Origin: an uncultured Gardnerella sp.
GTDB lineage: Bacteria; Actinomycetota; Actinomycetes; Actinomycetales; Bifidobacteriaceae
Length of the DNA stretch: 64,000 bases
Direction of reading: 5' to 3'
NCBI GenBank assembly: GCA_947088155.1
Contig: CAMUFL010000005.1
Span: 36,266-100,265 of the forward strand
Shown here: one piece after another, positions 54,290 to 61,500 of the stretch
Numbering within the stretch: position 1 is the stretch's first letter
Layout of the letters: every line of letters starts with the position of its first letter
Translations under genes and position numbers: made by a program
Notes under the pieces: model-generated
Told to the model about the DNA's origin: nothing
What the model saw: only the letters and a program-made list of their open reading frames with translations
Databases searched by the model: none

Positions 54290-55441
54290 TTGACTGATTA
54301 CTACAAAGTTCTAGGCGTTGATCACAATGCTAGCGACGACGAAATTCGCAAAGCCTACCGCAAGATGAGCCGCAAATATCATCCTGATATTGCAGGTGCT
54401 GAGTTTGAAGAAAAGTTTAAGGAAGTAAATGCTGCCTATGACGTGCTTTCTAATCCTGAAAAGCGTCGAATGGTAGACATGGGTGTTGATCCTAACGATC
54501 CTTCTGCAGGAAGTGCCGGAGCTTCAGGCGCTGGTTTTGCAGACATGGGAATGGGTGACATTTTCAGCCAATTCTTTGGTGGCTCTTTCGGCAATTCGCA
54601 AGGACCAATTTCGCGTGTGCAGCCTGGTGACGATGCGTTAGCTGAGGCTCGTATTGATTTGAAAACCGCTATTTTTGGCGGAAACGTTAGCGTACGGTTA
54701 ACTACTTTTGGTGTTTGTAAGGATTGCTCTGGTTCCGGTTCTGCCGACAATTCCGCTCCAGAACAGTGCTCAGTGTGTCACGGTTCCGGCTTCTGTCAAA
54801 AAGTTGTGCGCACTATGCTCGGTCAAATGATGTCTTCGATGCCTTGTGAGCATTGCGAAGGTCATGGCACGATTATTAAGAATCTTTGCCAAAACTGCCA
54901 CGGTCATGGTCGCGTGCGTTCAATTCGTGAAGTTGGCGTGAACGTACCGGCTGGAATTCGTGATGGCAGTCGTTTGCGCTTAGCTTCTCAAGGAAGCGTT
55001 GGTGAGTGCGGCGGTCCTGCTGGCGATTTGTACGTTGATATTCATATTCGTGCAGATAAGCAATTTACTCGCAACGAGGATGATTTGCATTGCTGGATTA
55101 CAGTTCCTATGAGCTGGGCTGTTCTTGGTCGCAGTCTTGAAATCGACACTTTTGATGGTACTCAAAAAATAACTATTCCTGCAGGCTGCCAAAACGAAGA
55201 CACTATTACTTTGCCAAATCTTGGTGTAACGAAGCTTCGTTCTAAAGATCGCGGAAATATCGTGGTTCATGTGCTAGTGCAAACGCCTTCTAAGTTGAAT
55301 GATGAAGAGCGTTCTTTGATTGAAAAATTTGCTAAGTTGCATGATAGTTCTGTGAAGCAAGTGCAGCAACATTCGTTAAGTGAGCAGTCGAGTGAGCGTA
55401 AAGGTTTCTTTAGTAAATTAAAGGAAGCTTTTGCCGGCTGA
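54290..55441 (+). CDS. dnaJ: chaperone protein DnaJ
   Basis: A 383-residue type I DnaJ. The J domain (1-70) carries H31-P-D33, followed by a G/F/M/S-rich linker, then four zinc repeats: CKDCSGSG, CSVCHGSG, CEHCEGHG and CQNCHGHG. The C-terminal substrate-binding domains follow. The start is TTG at 54290 after GGGGAA. It stimulates DnaK ATPase and hands over unfolded clients. It lies 91 bp after hrcA. The stretch after the stop contains a 22-bp direct duplication (55446-55467 and 55469-55490). Confidence 0.95.
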   Translation: MTDYYKVLGVDHNASDDEIRKAYRKMSRKYHPDIAGAEFEEKFKEVNAAYDVLSNPEKRRMVDMGVDPNDPSAGSAGASGAGFADMGMGDIFSQFFGGSFGNSQGPISRVQPGDDALAEARIDLKTAIFGGNVSVRLTTFGVCKDCSGSGSADNSAPEQCSVCHGSGFCQKVVRTMLGQMMSSMPCEHCEGHGTIIKNLCQNCHGHGRVRSIREVGVNVPAGIRDGSRLRLASQGSVGECGGPAGDLYVDIHIRADKQFTRNEDDLHCWITVPMSWAVLGRSLEIDTFDGTQKITIPAGCQNEDTITLPNLGVTKLRSKDRGNIVVHVLVQTPSKLNDEERSLIEKFAKLHDSSVKQVQQHSLSEQSSERKGFFSKLKEAFAG

Positions 55442-55510
55442 TTTTACGGATTTAATTTACTGCTTTAAACGGATTTAATTTACTGCTTTAATTTAAAATA
55501 GTGGGGAAAT

Positions 55511-56494
55511 ATGGCATTACCAATATTGTTTGCTGGAACTCCGGAAGTTGCGGTTCCGTCTCTTCGCGAGTTAGCTAAAGATAGTGAGCATTTTGATGTT
55601 CGCGCTGTTCTTACGCGACCGGACGCTCCGACTGGTCGCGGCAGAAAGCTTGTGCCAAGTCCTGTGAAACAGGCTGCTCTTGAGCTCGGCTTGCCAGTGC
55701 TTGAGTCGGATCCTAAAGATGAAAATGTGTTTCTTGAACAGCTTGCGGCAACCGGTGCAAAAGCTGCAGCAGTTGTAGCATACGGTAAGATTTTGCGCCA
55801 GAATGTTTTAGATGCGTTGCCACTCGGCTGGTATAATCTTCATTTTTCGCTTCTTCCGCAATGGCGAGGTGCAGCTCCTGTGCAGCGCGCCATTTGGGCT
55901 GGAGATGACATTACAGGTGCTACTGTTTTTCGCATTACACGCGGCATGGATTGCGGGCCTATTTTGGCGCAGTTTACTACAAAAATTGAGCCTCACGAAA
56001 ATTCTGGCGATCTTCTTGCGCGACTTGCAAACGACGGCGCTCCGCTTCTTGCAGCATCTCTTCGTGGCATGGAAACTGGTGAAATTGTGCCGGTTGATCA
56101 AGATCAAACTCCTCAAGAAGTTGCGCAAAAAATCACTGTTGAAGATGCTCACATTGATTTTCATGCGCCAGCTTTTGCTGTTGATCGTCAAATTCGCGCT
56201 TGTACGCCAAATCCAGGTGCGTGGTGCGAACTTCACGCGGACGATGAGAATAACGCAGAGCCGATTATTTTGCATGTTTTGCGCGCAGTTCCTGCAGATG
56301 CTAACGATCCGCATGGTGAGGAATTGATGAAGCTTGATCCTGGAAAATTACTTGCTGGTAAGAAGCAAGTTTGGGTCGGTACTTTAAGCGGCGCACTTGA
56401 GCTTTTGGAAGTAAAAGCTCAAGGTAAGAAAGCTATGAAAGCGGCAGACTGGGCGCGCGGAGCCAGGCTTTCGGCAGCAGCTTACTGCGCATAA
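55511..56494 (+). CDS. fmt: methionyl-tRNA formyltransferase
   Basis: A 327-residue enzyme that formylates initiator Met-tRNA with 10-formyl-THF. The N-terminal hydrolase-like fold starts ILFAGTPEVAVPSL. The conserved NLHFSLLPQWRGAAPVQRAI block contains the catalytic region, and the C-terminal RACTPNPGAWCEL begins the tRNA-binding OB fold. GTGGGG precedes the ATG. It ends 4 bp before the serB-like gene. Confidence 0.95.
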   Translation: MALPILFAGTPEVAVPSLRELAKDSEHFDVRAVLTRPDAPTGRGRKLVPSPVKQAALELGLPVLESDPKDENVFLEQLAATGAKAAAVVAYGKILRQNVLDALPLGWYNLHFSLLPQWRGAAPVQRAIWAGDDITGATVFRITRGMDCGPILAQFTTKIEPHENSGDLLARLANDGAPLLAASLRGMETGEIVPVDQDQTPQEVAQKITVEDAHIDFHAPAFAVDRQIRACTPNPGAWCELHADDENNAEPIILHVLRAVPADANDPHGEELMKLDPGKLLAGKKQVWVGTLSGALELLEVKAQGKKAMKAADWARGARLSAAAYCA

Positions 56495-56498
56495 AATT

Positions 56499-57173
56499 AT
56501 GAGTATGAACTTTTCTTCGATGTTGCCAACTTTGTCTAAACCTGGGCTTTTGGTTATGGATGTTGATGCAACGCTTATTGAAGAAGAAGTTATCGATTTG
56601 CTCGGTGCAGAAGCTGGATGCGGAGATGAGCTTTCTGAGATTACAGCGCGAGCAATGCGTGGCGAAATTACTTTCGATACTTCCTTGCGTTCGCGCGTGT
56701 GTATGCTTCGCGATTTGAATCTTGACGAGTGCAAAAAGCGTATTATTTCTAAAATTCATGTAACTAAAGGCGCGAATGTTTTAATTGACACGCTTCATAC
56801 ACATGGTTGGAAAGTTGGCGCAGTTTCTGGCGGTTTTCACGAGATTTTGGACGAATTTTTGCCGAGTTTGAATATTGATTTTTGGGCGGCTCACCATTTA
56901 GAGTCTATTGATGGAAAGCTTACTGGCAACGTACTTGGAAATATTGTTAATGCTAATGCAAAAGTTGAAGCGCTTAGAACTTGGGCAACTAATCTTGGAA
57001 TTGATCCCGAACAAACTGTGTCAGTGGGGGATGGAGCGAACGATATTTCAATGATTAAATTCGCTGGATTAGGCGTAGCTTTTTGCGCAAAACCAGCAGT
57101 TCAAGCGGCCACTTCTTACCGCATTCTTACTCGCGATTTAAGCGTTGTCTTGCGTTTTTTGAATGCGAATTAA
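56499..57173 (+). CDS. serB: phosphoserine phosphatase-like HAD hydrolase
   Basis: A 224-residue HAD phosphatase. The nucleophile motif is D21-V-D23-A-T, followed by GAVSGGFHEIL and GDGANDISMIKFAGLGVAF, which resemble SerB closely. SerB removes phosphate from phosphoserine in the last step of serine synthesis. It lacks the N-terminal ACT domain of many SerB proteins. No ribosome site is visible before the ATG at 56499, so translational coupling to fmt, or use of the ATG at 56505, is possible. Confidence 0.85.
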   Translation: MSMNFSSMLPTLSKPGLLVMDVDATLIEEEVIDLLGAEAGCGDELSEITARAMRGEITFDTSLRSRVCMLRDLNLDECKKRIISKIHVTKGANVLIDTLHTHGWKVGAVSGGFHEILDEFLPSLNIDFWAAHHLESIDGKLTGNVLGNIVNANAKVEALRTWATNLGIDPEQTVSVGDGANDISMIKFAGLGVAFCAKPAVQAATSYRILTRDLSVVLRFLNAN

Positions 57174-57371
57174 TAAGAGGATTTCTTGCATTTATAGAAC
57201 GAAAAGTTGATGAATGTACATAAGCAATGTAAAATAATGAAGCAATGATTAAAGATTAATGATTAAATTTTTTTGTGAAAGTTCTGTATCTTTTAACCAC
57301 AGAGCTTAAATGTGTTGGTGAATCTTTCTATTAAGTGAGTAAAATAAAGTTAATTTATAGGAGAGAGAGTG

Positions 57372-57395
57372 TGCATAAATACGGGAATTTATGCA
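57372..57395. promoter_or_regulatory. 9-bp palindrome before the IMPase-family gene
   Basis: TGCATAAAT (57372-57380) and ATTTATGCA (57387-57395) form a perfect inverted repeat with a six-base loop, just before the GGTAGGGAG ribosome site of the next gene. It could be an operator or a leader hairpin. The rest of the 240 bp between the genes is AT-rich without a recognised feature. Confidence 0.4.
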
Positions 57396-57415
57396 TTTAG
57401 GGTAGGGAGTGTAAG

Positions 57416-58246
57416 TTGAATTTACGAGAGGTTGCGCTTGAAGTTGCGCGTATTTTGGAAGATGTTGGTAAACATGCGTATCAGGATCAATTAAGCCCTC
57501 AAGATATGACGTCGATTGCGTTGGGTGATCCTAATAAATCTGAATCTGGTTTTGGCGATAAGCTCGTGCGTTTTATTCAAAATCGTTTGACTTATGTGAA
57601 TCCTTTCCAAGGTTTTTGGCAAACTAGGCCGGAGCAGTGCAATCCGGGAGACCGTTTTTGGTGTGTTGGAAACGTTGACGGCGCTATTAATTTTAATCGC
57701 GATATGGCTGAGTGGACTCTTACGGTTTCGCTTTTTGAGTTTAACGATGAAGGCTCCGCTCGTCCGGTTCTTGGCGTTGTGCACGCTCCTGCGTTGGGAT
57801 TGACTTATTTGGCTGCAAAGGGTCAGGGTGCTATTCGTATTCGTAGGACTCCGCAAGGAGAGAAGCGCGAGAAGATTACGCCTTCCACAACTTCTACTTT
57901 GCAAGGATCTGTGGTTTGTTACGGAATGTCTTATATACCTGGTGAATCTAAGCGCGCACTTGGCGTAGTTGCTTCTGTTGAAGAAGGATGCCCTGCGGAT
58001 ATTAAGCGTATTGGGCCTGCGTCGCTCGACTTGTGCAAGGTGGCAGATGGCACTTATGACGCTTATTTTGAGCCTCACTTGCATTATTGGGATATTCCAG
58101 CTGTTTCTGCTGGTGCTGTGGTTGTGGAAGAGGCGCAGTGCCAGATGTGCCAGTGGGATGGAAGCCCTATTCATTGGCGCAAGGAAAATGATGTGGTTGC
58201 TTCTAATGGCTTGCTTATTAAAGAGTTAAAGCCGTATCTTAAGTAA
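57416..58246 (+). CDS. inositol monophosphatase family protein (atypical metal site)
   Basis: A 276-residue member of the IMPase/FBPase/HisN superfamily. The C-terminal YWDIPAVSAGAVVVEE matches the WDxAAG motif. The first motif, normally DPIDGTTNF, reads GNVDGAINF: one aspartate is kept and one is replaced by glycine. The upstream glutamate pair is not obvious either. The enzyme may be altered or inactive, or it may belong to a bifidobacterial subfamily with its own metal site. The start is TTG at 57416 after TAGGGAG. It could be histidinol-phosphatase or an inositol phosphatase; I do not assign a substrate. Confidence 0.75.
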   Translation: MNLREVALEVARILEDVGKHAYQDQLSPQDMTSIALGDPNKSESGFGDKLVRFIQNRLTYVNPFQGFWQTRPEQCNPGDRFWCVGNVDGAINFNRDMAEWTLTVSLFEFNDEGSARPVLGVVHAPALGLTYLAAKGQGAIRIRRTPQGEKREKITPSTTSTLQGSVVCYGMSYIPGESKRALGVVASVEEGCPADIKRIGPASLDLCKVADGTYDAYFEPHLHYWDIPAVSAGAVVVEEAQCQMCQWDGSPIHWRKENDVVASNGLLIKELKPYLK

Positions 58247-58587
58247 CTAATAATCTCGTGTGTGTTGTAATTTTTAATAAATATTATGACGTCGTAATAT
58301 GCAATTCATGCGGGATTCATGCGGTAGTGAAATACAAATTACGAAATTATAGCATAAAACTACTTGCAATGTATGAACATGTGAGTATCATACAACCTGT
58401 ATGAGTGTCAGTTTGCACATTTTTATGCATATTGAAACGTATTAAGAGAGTATGAAGCGTTGTGTAAATAGCAAATTGGTATGAAACAAAGAAGCGAATG
58501 CTAATTTATTGGCTGCCGCATGATTGCATATTACAAATTATGTATAAGCAGAAACATAAAGAAGACACATTATTGAAGTGAGGAATA
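58247..58587. other. gene-free region before the second giant surface protein
   Basis: About 340 AT-rich bases. A 10-bp unit ATTCATGCGG is repeated in tandem near 58305-58325. GTATGA at 58371 and again at 58399 can each pair with TCATAC at 58388-58393, so two hairpins compete. No strong promoter could be singled out by eye. An AGGAA ribosome site precedes the ATG at 58588. Confidence 0.6.
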
Positions 58588-61500
58588 ATGACGAAGAAGA
58601 TCATGAGTGCAAAGCATCTTGCTGATTTGCAAAAGTCTATGAAAAAATCTAGTAACAGCGTTATTTACGCGCCACTTTCTAAGAGCGTGTGCGCAGCTAT
58701 GCTCGCAGGTGCTATGGTGATTGGGGGGGGGGTATTCGTTTCTACTCCTTTGCCTGCGTATGCTGACGGCTATGTAAGTGGTGATGGTGCTCGCGTTTAT
58801 TACGGCTACAAAGCTGACGCTGATTACAGTAAAGAGCGTTTGCTGATTAAAGTAACATATTATAAAACTAAGGCTGACGCGCTTAAAGGTGGAAACGATG
58901 GTGTTGATCCGCTTGGTAAGTTTGTGCGCGTTGAATATACTTCTAATAATCCTGAGGATGCCAATAAACAACCAGATAAGTGGGCTTTAAGACCAACTTG
59001 GTGGTTTGGTGTGCCAAATGGTTTGAAAGCAGATACGATTTCCCAAATCCGCTTGGTAAGGAATGAGCGAGGAACTCAAGAGGCTTCTAGTCCATCTACT
59101 CCTGGCGCTAAAAAGTTGAAAAATGCTTCAAGGCAAGGCTATGTTGTAGCAAGTGACCACACGTATAACAGCATAGATCAGTGGAAACACAGTGTTTCAC
59201 GCGATTATTACTCTGGTAGCGACAAGACCATCGATGGCAAGGGTTGGCAGCGTATGGTCGGTATTGGTGGTAAATCAGGAGATTACGATAATTCTGGTAA
59301 TACCAGAGATCAGTGGAATATTTACAAGGATGGTAATGCTAACGGTCTTCAAGGTATTTTTGCTGACTGGGAGTCTGCTGGTCAACGCTACTACGAAATG
59401 TCGTATGTAGCAGAAATGACAGATGATGCTTGGAAGCAGCGCGATCAGAAGCCGCTATTGTTTGTTGCAGGCATTTACCGCGGTGTTGGTAATTGGCGTT
59501 ACGTTGCAGGCAGCACGATGCGTGCACCAAAGATTGCGGATCATTTGGAATTGAAATATCCTAAGCCGACGCCTGTAAAGAATCTTGACTCGCTTGATGA
59601 TAATGAACAGAAAGCAGTAAAAACTGCTATTAATGATGCTAATAAGAGTAACGATAAAGACCATCCAAATCTATTTGATCAGTTGCTAGCAAAAGACGGC
59701 ATTAGTGTTGACACTAAAGGTAATGCGACTATTACTTTTACAGACGGCACTAAGCGTGTTATGCCGGCTAGCTTATTGGTATTAAAGAACGAAACAGATA
59801 AAGACAAGTATAAGCCAACGCTTCCAGCTCGTACGCCTGTAGTGAAGTTGTCGAAGCTCACGTCTGATGAAAAGACTGCGGTAACTCAGGCAATTATTAA
59901 TGCTAATGGTGGTTCTACGCCTAATGCCTTCTTGCAGAATGTGAAGAAAACTAATAACCAGTATGAAATTCGCGTTCAAGAAGACGGCAGTGCAAAAGTT
60001 ACTTATGCTGATGGATCAGAGCTTACTATTCCTTCTACAGATTTGGTGTATCAAGGTGCAACTATCGCCGATTGGGCGCCGTATCGCGTTCCAGTTCCTA
60101 CGGAAGTAGATGACCCATCTAAGTCATTAACTGAAGAGCAAAAGGCTGCTATTGCGTCGGCATTTGATGAAGCAAATAAGAGTTTCCCTGTTTATAAAGA
60201 TGCTAAAAACCATAACAATAATACGTCTCCTGTAACGTTTGATGACAAAAACAATGCTGTAATTACTTGGGAAGATGGTTCACAAACTACCATTCCTGCT
60301 TGGCAGTTCTTGAAGAAGAAGCAGACGCAAGCTCCAACGCCTGAGCAAAAGCAAACTACCAAAGAGTTTACGGTTGATTTGCCACAAACACCTACGGAAG
60401 TTGCTTTCGATCCATTTGATACGACTGCAACAATTGATAATAAGCAACTTACCAACCTTGAAGCTTCATTGCAAGCTTTAACAGCTAAGGACGCAAGCGA
60501 TAGTAATAAGACTGTAACTCTTACTTCTGCAAAGATTGATATTGCAACTGGCACTGTAACTTTTAAAGCTAAAGGATATGAAGATAGAAAGTATCCAATC
60601 GGCATCTTCTATAAGAAGCAGTCAACTGGATCTGGTACTCAGAATCCTACGCAAAAAAATGAAGAGACTAAGGATGGATATAAATATAAAATTCCTCATG
60701 TCAACATTGCTGGTGATTCTCCAACGTTAGCAGAAGAGCAAGAGGCTCTTAAGCAGTTCATTACGTTGAATTACAACGGTACAGTTCCTAAAATAAACTA
60801 CGACGGTAGTAGTAGTATTATTACAATTGAGAATTCCAATTTAACTGCAAAAGATCCATCAATGACTCCTTATGGTATTGGGAATGGTCATATTGTAGAT
60901 GTAATGGTTTCTTCTCATTTGGGAGACATAACAATTAATTATGATTCTACACCTGTAGAGGATGATGATGATACTGATCATAGTATGACCCAACAGATAT
61001 TTATTGATAGCAAAGATATCTACATCAAGAAGAAGAATAACAATAAAGACAACACTATTGATCAGTTGAAGGCTCTTGCTAAGAATCTTCTGAAGGAAAA
61101 GAAAAATCTTACTAAATCTGACTTTACAAGAGCTGGTTTAGATAAAGATAAAATAACTGATAATGCTATTGATAAAATGAATGATGCCGGAGAGCTTCGT
61201 GATCTTATTAAGAAGCTGAGTGAAGCAAAGCATGCTGATCGTATGTACAACTCTGCTGGTGACGTTGTAGTTGATGATCCAAACAAGCTTACTGAAGATG
61301 ATTTCAAGAAGGCTGTGGAAGCGTTCGTAAAAGCTAACTACGATAAGAGCGACAATTTCCATGCTAATACTGTTGCTACGGCTTTGCCTACTGATTTAAC
61401 TCCAAAGTCTGGCACTATTGACATGGAGATCGCTGACGATAATATCAAGTCAGTTACTTCCAGTAAGACTGGTGATACTGATGATTATAAGTCAATGGTA

